Shown here piece after piece: positions 21,562 through 31,419 of a DNA stretch of 64,000 nucleotides. Source of the DNA: Daphnia carinata (lineage: Eukaryota > Arthropoda > Branchiopoda > Diplostraca > Daphniidae); contig NC_081332.1 in the NCBI RefSeq assembly GCF_022539665.2, forward strand, positions 7,282,303-7,346,302. The letters are read 5' to 3'. The notes beneath the pieces are model-generated. The model was not told where the DNA came from, did no database searches, and saw nothing but the letters and a program-made list of their open reading frames with translations. Numbering within the stretch: position 1 is the first letter of the stretch; every line of letters starts with the position of its first letter. The position numbers and the translations under genes are program-made.

Positions 21562-22259
21562 AAGTCCCAAGGTCATTGAAATTAAAAGTAGCCACTAAAC
21601 ATAACCCCTGACAAATTTAATTAATTACAAAATAAATTAGCTCCCAGAAAATAACACACTTATCAGCATTTTTTTTTTTTTCCGACCACTTAGGTGATTT
21701 TTAAAATATATCCCATACTCGTAACTTTATAGTAAAACAAAAGGTAGAGACAAAACCCGAATAACAATTTTGTATTCCAAACTAACATGAAATAAAAAAT
21801 TCAAAATAGAAAACCTTTGGGATAGACAAAACAAAAATTACAAACCCAAATAACATTTTTTTTTTCTCCTCGACTAAAACAAACAAAAAAAAAATCAATA
21901 ACAAAATCACCGGAGAAAAAGCAGTGTAGTGTAACAAAGAACGACAGAAACTAACGCACGAAGAAAAAGAGACGCAAGAACCCCTATAAGAAAAGACAAT
22001 GACTTAAAAAGGAAAATAGAAAGTTCAAAATGTAACGGTATATTCATCAATTCGCCCCACGGCGAAATAGAAGACGGAACACATTAAAATAGAAGAAACT
22101 ACCTGTTTTGAAATTAAGAAGAGGGGAACAAGAATTTATGAAAAACTCTGCAAAAGAAGACTTTTCAAAAAACTAACCTCTTCCCAGTGTTTCAACGACA
22201 TAATTCAGACAAAGTTCTACAAAGAAAAGTGTCATCACAAGTCAACCTTTACTCTGAAA
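21562..22259 (+). other. A-rich spacer between env and the ankyrin ORF, with an acceptor-like site
   Basis: Nearly 700 bases without a substantial frame, unusually A-rich, with T11-12 runs near 21670 and 21857. The best splice-acceptor candidate is CTAACCTCTTCCCAG ending at 22187, which combines a branch-point-like CTAAC with a pyrimidine tract; the branch point would be unusually close. It could feed a spliced ankyrin mRNA whose ATG is 73 bases further on. Confidence 0.4.
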
Positions 22260-23501
22260 ATGGAAAACAACAACATCACTCAGGATAACGCAATGGACGT
22301 AACCATCATCCCACAAGAAGAAAAAGAATACGAATTAATATACATTAGTGATACTGAAAGTGAGAATAGCCAGCAGGAGTACAAAGAAAAGGAAAGTGCT
22401 AAAAATGCAGATGTGAACAAGCAGATAGTGAAAAATGTAGAATGGGACGGAATCAAAACCGAGAAAAACGATTTTTCCGAACTAGAGAGAAAAAGGAAAG
22501 ACATCAGTGAATCAAGTGACGACGACACCGAGGAGGTAAATGCCTATAGTGAAATGGAACCCGATCTGGATAGTACCTACAGTACTGAATTTATATTGGA
22601 AAATAACAGTGACAACGGTTTCCAATATGACCCACCCCACGGTACCGAATTGGAAAATGTTAGTGACACCGACCTCCAATGCGAACCGCCCAAAAAACGG
22701 AGCAGACCGAATAACCAACAAAGGGAAACAGAAACATGCAAGAACTGTCGGATGAAGACAATAGCACCCCTTTCAACAGAACAAGCAGAGAAGATTCAAC
22801 TGCACCGACAGGCTACTATTGACTTGGAAGACGGAAAACTTTGTCTATCAATGATGGAAGCTACACTACCAACTATAAGAAGATGCATCCAAAAAAGATT
22901 AGAATCGCTAGGATGTTGGCCACGACAAAAAATGGCCATATTCCTTAATAAAAGATACGAGGAAGGACGTACCCTGCTCCACACCAGTATACAAAAAGTA
23001 AGGTACGACATAACTGATGCTCTACTTGCCTATGGGGCAAACCCCGAGATAATGTATCGAGGCAGCACAATTGGACACATGGCAGCGGAAAATAACGACT
23101 TATTCCTGGTAAGGATACTAAAACACCACAACTGCGAGTTCACAAATCGCAATAAAGACGGAGAAACCCCGCTAATGACAGCAATATCACACGAACATGA
23201 GGAATGCGCACGCCTAATTTCGACACCAACAAACATCAAAATAGCAACCAGCAAGGGCAGAACCATCTTGCATTACCTCGCCAGATATGGACTCGAAGAC
23301 TTGGCTACACAAATCTGTACAAAAAGAATAATTGACGTCAACCAGCAAGACGAAACGGGCACAACTGCCTTACACGAAGCAGTGAAATATAAACGACTGG
23401 ACATGATCGAATTACTGCTTCTACATGGAGCAGATAAAAAGATAAAAGACAACCGTGGACATACGGCTGTAGCAAATAATAACAGCACAAACATACAATA
23501 A
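22260..23501 (+). CDS. Ankyrin-repeat protein encoded inside the retroelement
   Basis: 413 residues. About residues 1-140 form an acidic, Ser/Asp/Glu-rich region (SDTESENSQQEY; SESSDDDTEE). A basic, nuclear-localisation-like cluster PPKKRSRP follows near 148, then a CKNCRMK cysteine pair near 159. About residues 230-405 contain five ankyrin-like repeats: GRTLLHTSIQ, STIGHMAAENND, GETPLMTAISHEHE, GRTILHYLARYG and GTTALHEAVKYKRLDMIELL with the LLLHGAD helix end. Ankyrin repeats bind other proteins. No Gypsy gene set I know includes this, so a captured host gene or an accessory gene is likely. An acidic N-terminus plus ankyrin repeats resembles I-kappa-B and the viral ankyrin proteins of polydnaviruses, but that function is a guess. 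The frame is intact although the element needs none of it for copying, which suggests selection or very recent capture. Confidence 0.85.
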   Translation: MENNNITQDNAMDVTIIPQEEKEYELIYISDTESENSQQEYKEKESAKNADVNKQIVKNVEWDGIKTEKNDFSELERKRKDISESSDDDTEEVNAYSEMEPDLDSTYSTEFILENNSDNGFQYDPPHGTELENVSDTDLQCEPPKKRSRPNNQQRETETCKNCRMKTIAPLSTEQAEKIQLHRQATIDLEDGKLCLSMMEATLPTIRRCIQKRLESLGCWPRQKMAIFLNKRYEEGRTLLHTSIQKVRYDITDALLAYGANPEIMYRGSTIGHMAAENNDLFLVRILKHHNCEFTNRNKDGETPLMTAISHEHEECARLISTPTNIKIATSKGRTILHYLARYGLEDLATQICTKRIIDVNQQDETGTTALHEAVKYKRLDMIELLLLHGADKKIKDNRGHTAVANNNSTNIQ

Positions 23502-23700
23502 TCAAGACAAAGGTGGAACGAGTTATTCAACCATAGTCATCATTAGTATTCATAGAAGCAGCTGTAGTTGGTGACGGAAAAAGAAGAAGGAGAACAATTT
23601 CTGCTAAAAATTCAGGTGAAGGAACAAGTTTTTTATATTATCCGTAAAACAATAGTCGGTGATGGAAACACACACATTGGAGGACCAATTCTTCTCATCG

Positions 23701-23714
23701 AAGAGGGGAAGGAA
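23701..23714 (+). other. Polypurine tract
   Basis: AAGAGGGGAAGGAA directly abuts the 3' LTR. It is the expected primer for plus-strand DNA synthesis. 23502-23700 upstream holds a short imperfect repeat (GTAGTTGGTGACGG / ATAGTCGGTGATGG) but no gene. Confidence 0.85.
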
Positions 23715-23915
23715 TGTAACGAGCCCACAGGCTATCCGAAGACGGCCACACCCTCAACATCCCTCAAGCGTTTCACAAGTGAAAGTGAACGTGTCCCCTC
23801 CCATTTTACCTTCATTTTGTATGTGTGTTAGTAGTATAAATACTGCATTTTTGTAACATGTAATTCGGACTTGTTACGACAATCCACTGCAATACACAAG
23901 GTTTGAAACTTTACA
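23715..23915 (+). repeat. 3' LTR, 201 bp
   Basis: Identical by eye to 8643-8843. It is followed by CTAT (23916-23919), the right copy of the target duplication. Confidence 0.95.
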
Positions 23916-24300
23916 CTATTCAGTCTCTCCTTAACTTTCGAGCCAACAAAACTTCACTCTGACTGCCTTTTCTAAAGTGCCGCTAAGAACTCAGTTTCTC
24001 AGTTGTACGTCCTAATGTTTGTTCTAGTCTAACAATAAAGTGAGTAAAAGGAACCGATATTTACCACAGATGAAAGAAAATGAGGAAGATGACTGCGATG
24101 AAAATGACGAGACCTTTATTCTGAATTCTGATAGGGAAAAAACGGAGACACAAAGCAATTGACTAGAGAAAATCGAGACGACTGTTTCTTGGTGTACACT
24201 GATCTGAATGAGCTGATACAAAAAAGAACTAAAAAAATCCCTACTAAACAAGCAGGCCTGCGCCCCCCCTATGGACCTGCCCGCGAGGGTGCAAACAAAG
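23916..24300 (-). repeat. 5' part of the split BEL LTR
   Basis: On the minus strand it starts near 24300 with TTTGCACCCTCGCGGGCAG and a TAGGGGGGGCGCAGGCCT block, the counterparts of the 5' hairpin of the LTR at 4149. An AATAAA lies at about 24117 on the minus strand. Joined with 8458-8642 it makes one LTR of roughly 570 bp interrupted by the Gypsy element. The outer boundary is approximate. Confidence 0.55.
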
Positions 24301-24354
24301 GGTGAAATTCCATTTCAGTGACGAAGGGGGTGTATTCAACGGTTCGGGAACTCC

Positions 24355-24783
24355 TTATACGCCTTTTTGGGTCTCACAAGAGTTGATGATGATCATGTGT
24401 GTTGCACAATGTCGGATATGAGGACAGTCTGCGATCTTGGTATGTCTGGCAACGGCTGTCGAAACAAAACAACCAAAGCAACGTTGCTGCTGGAAGAGAA
24501 GCTCCAAACGGTCCTGATTTGTGAGGTGCATGAAGTCCTCGCGGTCAGCAAATCTCTTCTTACAGGAACTCATTCCCGCGACATGTGACTTCAGAAGGCA
24601 CGTGATCACGTGAGTTTGAAGAGGTATGTACGTGGGGCGATCTGGGGTGGCGACAGACGTGGGTAACTGAGCAGTCTCTCGAGCCTTACGTAGGAGAGAC
24701 CCGATGTATCCACTGATCAGGGTCTCTGGCTTGGTCTTGAAGTGAACGTGCACGTTAACCACATCTTGTGATATTTTGTCCAA
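24355..24783 (-). pseudogene. BEL/Pao gag fragment with zinc-knuckle-like block
   Basis: A 142-residue minus-strand frame. LTNQDRLELLFQQQRCFGCF leads into a cysteine/histidine series (ADCPHIRHCATHM) like the knuckle region of BEL/Pao gag proteins. It lies just inside the BEL LTR at 24300, where integrase would be expected, so this copy is internally deleted. The frame has no BEL start or end. Confidence 0.45.
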
Positions 24784-25200
24784 CTTTTAATCAAGATGGA
24801 GGATGACCCGCTGATAGGCGTACACTTTGTCAATGGCTTCCTTTTTTGCACGCACTATATTTCCAATTGTCTCCTTAATATTGGCGACACACTCTTCCTC
24901 ACGTTCGCTACTCACTTTTAACTTTTCTTTTACTGATACTGCTGATAACGGCGGATATTCAACCATTGCTCTAACGTTTAACGTAGAAGTTCACAAGAGA
25001 CGTGTTCACTAGGCGAAGTCAGGTCAACTGAATGCTGTCTGATAGAAGGGTAGGATAAACGATTTCCAGTTTTACGTAGTACTAAACAGCAAGTGACCTG
25101 ACTTTTGCCGTTTGCTCTATATTTGAACTTGAATATAGCTGGCGCTGAACTTATTGAATCCTCCGCCAGGGTTAAAATTGCGATTTTCTACGTTGTTTAC
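24784..25200. other. Spacer between BEL fragments
   Basis: No gene can be supported. Weak minus-strand readings continuous with the gag fragment at 24355-24783 may extend to about 24960. Confidence 0.3.
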
Positions 25201-25203
25201 ATT

Positions 25204-26400
25204 TCACATTGACATTACAGGACCGCACTTGTTGCATTTACAATTTTGATTTTGCGATTTGACTCTTTTGATTGTAGCTCTAGTAGAAGCAGTATTTCCA
25301 TTTTTCATTACCAAAATTAAAGCGTTTACGCTATTGAAGATTCCGCTTTCTTTTGCATAAACTTCTTGATCTTTTGCCGTAACCAAGATACATAGTTTAG
25401 CCACCGGACAAATGCATCGTCAAGGGTGGTTACTGAGCTTAGCTTTCATTGCGCGAATAACATTGTCAGTAGGGCTGGGAATAACTTCGAGCACTTTGCC
25501 CAACGGCCACTGTCCTCGTAAGGTGTTTGGTTATATTACAAGCACCAAATCTCCCCGGTAACGTTAGGTTTATTTTCTTGCCATTTTCTTCTTTCCGTCA
25601 GGTGGGGAACGTATTCACGTAGCCATCTATTCCAGAAGTGTTGGTGGTGGTGTGGATGGTATGACTTTGCAAGAACTGTTTGGTAGCATCGTTCATATTT
25701 CCCACGTTGGCCAGCTGAAAGCACAAGTATGGCTGAGCTCCACCGTATAGGAAGTGATTTGGCGTTAAGTGGTCCGCGTCTTCTGGATCCGTACTTAGGT
25801 GTGATAACGGCCGCTGCCACTTTAACCACGACAGTCCGTAATACATAGGGTCTGTAACGAGGCAATTGCCAATGCTAGTCTTCATTGCCCGTTTACACGA
25901 CTGCACAATTCTTTTACAAACACCGCTAAAATGAGGTCCGTGGTGGAGAAAAGTGGCACTCTATTTTTTGGCAAGCCATTACCGTCTGAAGTTCTAAGTG
26001 TCTAGCTTCAAGGCTCCTGCTCGGCGGCAACAAAATTTGTTCCATTGTCACTATAGACAGCCTCCGGCTTTCCTCGCAGGCTGATAGAGCGAGAGAAACA
26101 GAGTAGAAACTCCTCCATACTAATTCCTTTGGCTATTTCCAGGTGGACAGCTCGTGTCGTCAGGCACGTGAACAGACTCACCAAGCGTTTTTCATGTCGT
26201 CTACCTCTTCCACTAACTCGTACTGTTAAAGGCTCGAAGTAGTCGAACCCCGTATACGTGAACGCAGGTAGATGAGGTGTTAAACGATGTACTGGTAGGG
26301 AAGCCATCAGTGGAGGGCTAGGCTTCGACGACATACTCTTGCAAGGCCAGCAGTTATTGATGACAAATTTTACCTCTTTGCATCCAGAAAGTATTCAATA
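25204..26400 (-). pseudogene. BEL/Pao integrase core and C-terminal domain, decayed
   Basis: The minus-strand frame 26334-26008 has FTYTGFDYFEPLTVR, LTTRAVHLEIAKGIS and YSDNGTNF, the integrase core with two acidic residues visible. 25906-25598 has LTPNHFLYGG, the start of the DUF5641 domain that ends BEL/Pao pol. 25540-25204 continues it in changing frames (RGQWPLGKV-like, then VAKLCILV). It would insert the DNA copy. Frame changes show decay. Confidence 0.65.
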
Positions 26401-28613
26401 GTGTGAAAGTAGATTAGTCAGCAATCTCTCGGTCCTGTAGTGTAATAATCCCAGAATACCCTTCGTGTTAAAGGCTGGGTGGGTTTAGCCGCATAGTCTA
26501 CTGGCGCATGAAGTATACGGCCACCTAATCAAGACTGACCAACTTCGTCCAAGAAGGGTTTGAAAATGCGATGCTTGGATTGAGGGACAATTCTAGGTTC
26601 TTGCGAAGGGCGTACATTTCTTCAGCAAAGGCCAATTTCTGTACGTGTTTGATGCATATTACCAGCGACGCTAACATTTCTTCTGGCATTAGCTATCCGA
26701 CCATGGGTTTTTCGCAACGTAATTTAGCTCGAGCGTTTTTATCAAATCTTTTATTCCAACCTAACACTCGTTGGAGTTTCAACAGACTAGAAAAACGGGT
26801 GACACATCCATCGATGACGTAGTTTTCATCTTCCGTTTTGACCGCCAGGATACGAACCACGCTTACATCCCGTTCTTCTGGCTCCGTTATTTCTTCCTAA
26901 GCGTGCCAATCTGCTGGGTCCAGATTCAGGAACAGAGGTCCATTGTGGAAGTTGACCAACTCGTTGACGTCCTTTGGATCGATGCTCCGATGCAGAGGTC
27001 TGCGGAATTGGAGTCTCCCGCAACATGATGCCATTGTGGACGACTCGTGTTGCGGGGTATATTATCAATGCGGTTCTTGACGAAAACTTCAAATCGGCAG
27101 GTCTTCGAATGGATCCATCGCAGGACCGTTTGTGAGTCTATATGGAATGTTACTTGATGCAGGTCGATTCCCAGTTAACGACAAATCGTGAGGGCGGTAT
27201 TGAGACCTTCTACTGCCGCTTGCAGTTCTAAACGTGGAATCGTGAGACCTTTTATCGGTGAAACGTGTGTTTTTGACATAACAAACGACACGTTGATCGA
27301 CTGGTCCTCGAATACGGCACGGAAGTAAGCTACGGCTCCGAACCTTTGGAGCTTGAGTCCGTAAAGACATCGAGGTGCTGTTGTGTCCAACGTCCATATT
27401 GGAATCGGAAACATCTCGGGATCAAAAGAAACTCCAAATTTTCGAGGTGAGCATACCAACAGTAGAAACGTTGGCCCAGTGGTTCAGGTAACGCGCCGGC
27501 CCAACAAATCCGTTTCTCATTTGGTCAGATGTCTTGGAGCAAAAACTTCATGGGGAAGACAACAGGTGCTACGAGCCCAGCGGGTCGTAGACACTAGAGA
27601 TAATGTTTAAGAAGGCTCTCTTGTTGAGGGTCTCGTTGTTCGGCGGCTTTTGAATCTTGAACGTCAGCATATCCCTCTCGCTGTCCCACATCACCCCGAA
27701 TGTCCTTTCGATGGGTAGTCTTTCCAAGTCTAGAACCAGAGTTGGTGTTTGCGAGGCCGGATTCTCGTAACGCTGCTATCACCGCCCTCGATGATGATGT
27801 CCATTCCCTTAAGTTAAAACCGCCTAATTTGAGAAGGGCTTTCATTTTGCGGGACCGTTTGACTGCCTCGTCTTCGGAATCGTAAGATTCGAGGTAGTTG
27901 TCGATGTAAAACCTCCGTCGAACACTGTCAGCTACAACTGGAAACTGGTCGCAATGATCATCGGCCGTTTTGTTGAGGGCGAAGATGCAGGTCGTTGGAG
28001 ATGATACCGCTCCAAATACGCGAACGGTCATCTGGTACGTCAACGGAGCTGAACCACTGCCAGTCGTCCGGCAGACAAATCGGAAGGCTGCCTGGTCGTA
28101 TTCATGAACTTTCCCCTGGTGGAACATCTTCTCGATGTCCGCTCCAACTGGTATAAGATTTTGGCGGAAGCAAAGTTTTGATTTATCGATGGTCCACCAA
28201 ACTCTGCAGCTTCATAATATACGACTCGAACTTCCGTCGATGAGCTAGACGGGCTCACGACCCCGTGATGCGGTAGATACCACGTCTTCTTCGTCTCCGT
28301 CCACGCCTCTTGAATCGTGAGGAGTCTGGCGTGTCTTAGGCCGATGTACTCTTTTACCACTGCATTTTATTTTTGGGCGTAGTCAACGTCTCGATGAAAG
28401 CGGCGTTCAAGAGCGTAGAGCCTCTTCAATGCCTACGACTGATTTTTCGGAAGGTTTATGTCGTTGACTCCACATTAAACGAACTTGATACCGATTTCCA
28501 ATGTTTTTTACTGAGGATTCGAGGATAAGTTTTTCGCGTAGATCGTCTTCAGACAGAAAGGGCTGATCTACATCCACGTCTTTGCCCTCGATTTGCCAAA
28601 ATTTCTTGACCAA
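26401..28613 (-). pseudogene. BEL/Pao reverse transcriptase and RNase H, decayed
   Basis: Minus-strand pieces: 28360-28040 (RT fingers), 28127-27594 (RT palm; FVCRTTGSGSAPLTYQMTVR, RRFYIDNYLESYDSEDEA carrying a YIDNY in place of the usual YVDD-type box), 27459-27175 (RNase H; VAYFRAVFEDQ, GLTIPRLELQAAVEGL) and 27092-26826. The order RT, RNase H, integrase is the BEL/Pao order. Frames overlap and shift, so the gene is dead. Confidence 0.6.
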
Positions 28614-28639
28614 CTCGTTTTGGTCTTCGGAACTTAACA

Positions 28640-29989
28640 GTTAACAGATGAGCGACGAACGGGTGTCCATCCCGTGGCTTGCCCGTTTGGCCGCACAAAC
28701 ACCAACCAAACGACGTCTTGAAGGCGATGGGGCCCAGTCATATATGATTATGGGCATCTGCGACGTCGACTCCTACCAGCACGGTCAAATCGTCCTGTTG
28801 TCGGCTCAATCGGCGAAGTCGGCGTCACTTTCAAATAGTCGACGGCATAAGCGTGCCTGGCTTCAAACTGGTTTGTACAATCCCGAGATGAGAGAACGAA
28901 GTTCACTGCGGATGCCACAACGTTAGACGTGGCTACATCATACGAAACAACAATGATGCGTTTAGACCGTCCAACAAATCCTAACCTTCTTGCTGCGTCG
29001 CTCCTAACCAGCGTAGTGTCGCTTCCGGTATTCAAAAACCCAAAAGTGTCGACCCACGTTTGAACTCCAATACGGTACGATATTGAAACGTACACGTCAT
29101 TCTACCGTTTCCAAATGGGTCAGGGTCCCAAGGAACGTGGTCGATGTTGGCGTTGATGGAGCAGTGAATCCGATAACCTTCTCAATGGGACGAATTCGGA
29201 TCAGTATAGCAAGGGGCGGTGTCGGGGTCCAGTGCACCCAGCAATGGTACAGTTGATATCCCTGGGACATTCCTTGCGTTCGCGTTTGCCCGTGAAACAC
29301 AACAGAGATCTTCCGGACTTGAATTCTTTCTCAGCCCTTTTCGTACGCGTGAGAGACATGAAAACGGTGCAGGTTGAAAGATTGTGAGCCCTGCCGCAAG
29401 GCATTTCCACCATTCCGCCTTCTCGGCTGCTATCTTCCCCGATGTTAATCGACTCCTTTGTAGGCGTGGTTGCTGAAGATGATGACACCACCACTTTCAA
29501 GCATTCCATCTTCGATACGCGTCGAATGGTCGATTTGTATGGGATGCTGGGTTGTTTTACGTGCTTCCTTTCATCGAACTTTACACCTTTGGACGTCGAC
29601 GTGGGTAAAGACTCGAATACATTTTTTCCGTGCTGCTTGCTCATGGATTTCAACGTCACCTAGTCGTCTAAGCCTAGAAGATTCAGTTCTACTCTTGCCT
29701 TTTTCCGTTTTACATTCCACTTATCCTTGAGGTAAAGCGTCAAGTTTACTTCAAGAGGCATCAAGGTGGTACGGTTGTACAGCTCTTGCAAATACTTCGA
29801 TTTTGAAAGCGTGACTACTGCCCCATGAAAACAGTTGCGAAAGTTTTGAGGCTGGCGGAATCTAGGCTTTTCAAGAACGGGACTTGTAGAAGGTCGACTA
29901 GATACGTCTGATCCATAATCTCCGTGCGACCGTAGGCTGCGTCCAGACGCTCTCATACCAAGGAGTACATTGTCCCGTCGGTCAGACAT
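28640..29989 (-). pseudogene. BEL/Pao gag and protease, decayed
   Basis: Minus strand: 29989-29660 (gag N-terminal part), 29659-29201 (gag with the cysteine series RKECPRDINCTIAGCTGPRH) and 29095-28748 (retropepsin, DTFGFLNTGSDTTLVRSDAA, DUF1758-type). The same proteins occur in the plus-strand copy at 43227-44352 (KECPRDVSCTITGCTGTRHH), proving a shared family. Two or more frame changes break it. Confidence 0.65.
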
Positions 29990-30190
29990 TCGCCATTTTC
30001 GTTGCGTACCTTTTCGGCTAGCAGTTCCTCCAACATGAAAAAGAGTACCTGGAAGTCCTCATACTCTTCATACAAGGCTTGAAACTTGGCCTTGATTCAA
30101 GCGTAATTTTTCGGGTTACAGTCAAACGGCTGGATCTTGAAGTTTGAAGGTTGTAGATTACCACAGCAACCACCGTGAGGTCACTCCCGA
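29990..30190 (-). pseudogene. BEL gag N-terminal remnant
   Basis: On the minus strand, FQALYEEYEDFQVLFFMLEE followed by LLAEKVRNENGE reads into the gag frame below 29989 after a frame change. The element ends abruptly at about 30190-30212, where a Gypsy fragment begins, so its 5' LTR is missing. Confidence 0.5.
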
Positions 30191-30212
30191 ATTCTTTTAT
30201 TCATTATTTGGG

Positions 30213-31419
30213 TTAATAACGTAAAGTAATGCTTCCCTTAGAAGCTACTAAAATTCCTCTTGAGCCAGTTATACAAATTGATGAAACTGTAGCCAAATCT
30301 ATAGATTTTGAGAAATCTTCTACTTCAACACTTGGTGTATCCGATACGTTTACGGGTTGTAAGACTTCGGAAAGAGCGACAGAAGCTATTAGGAAATCTG
30401 TCTCCCCTGTTTGGAAGCCCAGAACAATTCCAGATAATCCCCAGCTAACAGAGTTAAGATCGAATTCTGCGTATGAGTTGGTAACGGGAGTAGACCTTTC
30501 AAACGTCCGAAAACCTCGAGCCCAAAGAAACGCTAGCACCTCGACTGTATGAAACTCCCCTTCCTTACCAACCAAATTAGTGTCCCATCTTTCACCCAAG
30601 AAAACCATTTCCACAACCTCTTCTCCATCAAACGACCCCTCGAACACCGTTTCGAGTCTTAAAAAAAAAAGAAGACATCCAATGGGAGACAAGCTCAACG
30701 TCGGCCTCCAGCATCTGTTTCAAGAAGTAAGGAAGAGAGAGGACAGCATCTTCAAGTTACCGAGAAGCCAACTACCGTTCTTACTGCTAGCCATCCGGAG
30801 CCTCAAGGAGAGGGAGGAGGGCTTCAAATCGAGCGACCCATAAATCTGGGACTACCTCGTCCAGTTGATGCACGACATCCAGAGGAACTTCCCAGTCGAA
30901 CCGTCAACGCAAACGGATTGGAAACAACCGAAGATTCTTCTAAAGTATTTGACATCCATTCTGGAAGTGAAAGCCAGTGGACCGACCAAGAAGAAGACGA
31001 AGAAGCAGACAGAGGAACTAGTGACGGAGCTCAGGGAACGTTTCACGAGACACGCGAGACAGGTTCTGACTTGCCTACAGGGACAGATCTACAATCGACT
31101 TGCAGAAGATCACGCCAACACGAGAGCGGGAACTATTCGGTTTCGTTCCGAAACGGGACGTTACCGACAGGGACGAGGACGGGATATACGTGGAGATCAT
31201 CACAGTGGTGAGCAACACATCAATTCATCTGGAAGAGATGTTGCTGGCGTCACAACGGACGTTCCTGAAACAGGTGGCCAACCTAGCGTCGTACTTAAAG
31301 AAACTACAGTTGATCACCAATTTGGAGGTTCTGCAGCCAGAAATTATATTCCTTTTGGACAAACTGAGCAATTTTTCAGAAGAATAATTAGAAATTTTTC
31401 AATTACTAAAAAATGCTAA
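30213..31419 (+). pseudogene. Gypsy gag N-terminal fragments
   Basis: Plus-strand frames 30229-30552, 30580-30843 and 30865-31419. The first has the GCKTSERATEAIRKS stretch, matching GCKTSEKETEAIKQS on the minus strand at 2692-2279; 30918-31211 has SQWTDQEEDEEAD, matching the 2065-1832 piece. Thus it belongs to the family of the element at 1-3451. Stops separate the pieces. Confidence 0.55.

Larger units (their letters stand above)
8643..23915 (+). mobile_element. Full-length env-bearing Gypsy element (endogenous-retrovirus-like) with an ankyrin ORF
   Basis: Bounded by two identical 201-bp LTRs and a CTAT target duplication. The order is 5' LTR, primer binding site, gag, pol (protease, RT, RNase H, integrase), env-like glycoprotein, ankyrin-repeat ORF, polypurine tract, 3' LTR. 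The pol order (integrase last) places it in Gypsy/Metaviridae rather than Copia. The ankyrin ORF is not part of the standard Gypsy gene set. A 101-N gap with a near-duplicate of gag after it inflates the length from an estimated 13.3 kb. An older, broken relative occupies 47003-64000. Identical LTRs indicate recent insertion. Confidence 0.92.

Noticed and set aside
23568-23856. Short ORFs over the polypurine tract and 3' LTR
   Set aside because: They read through LTR sequence and have no conserved features.
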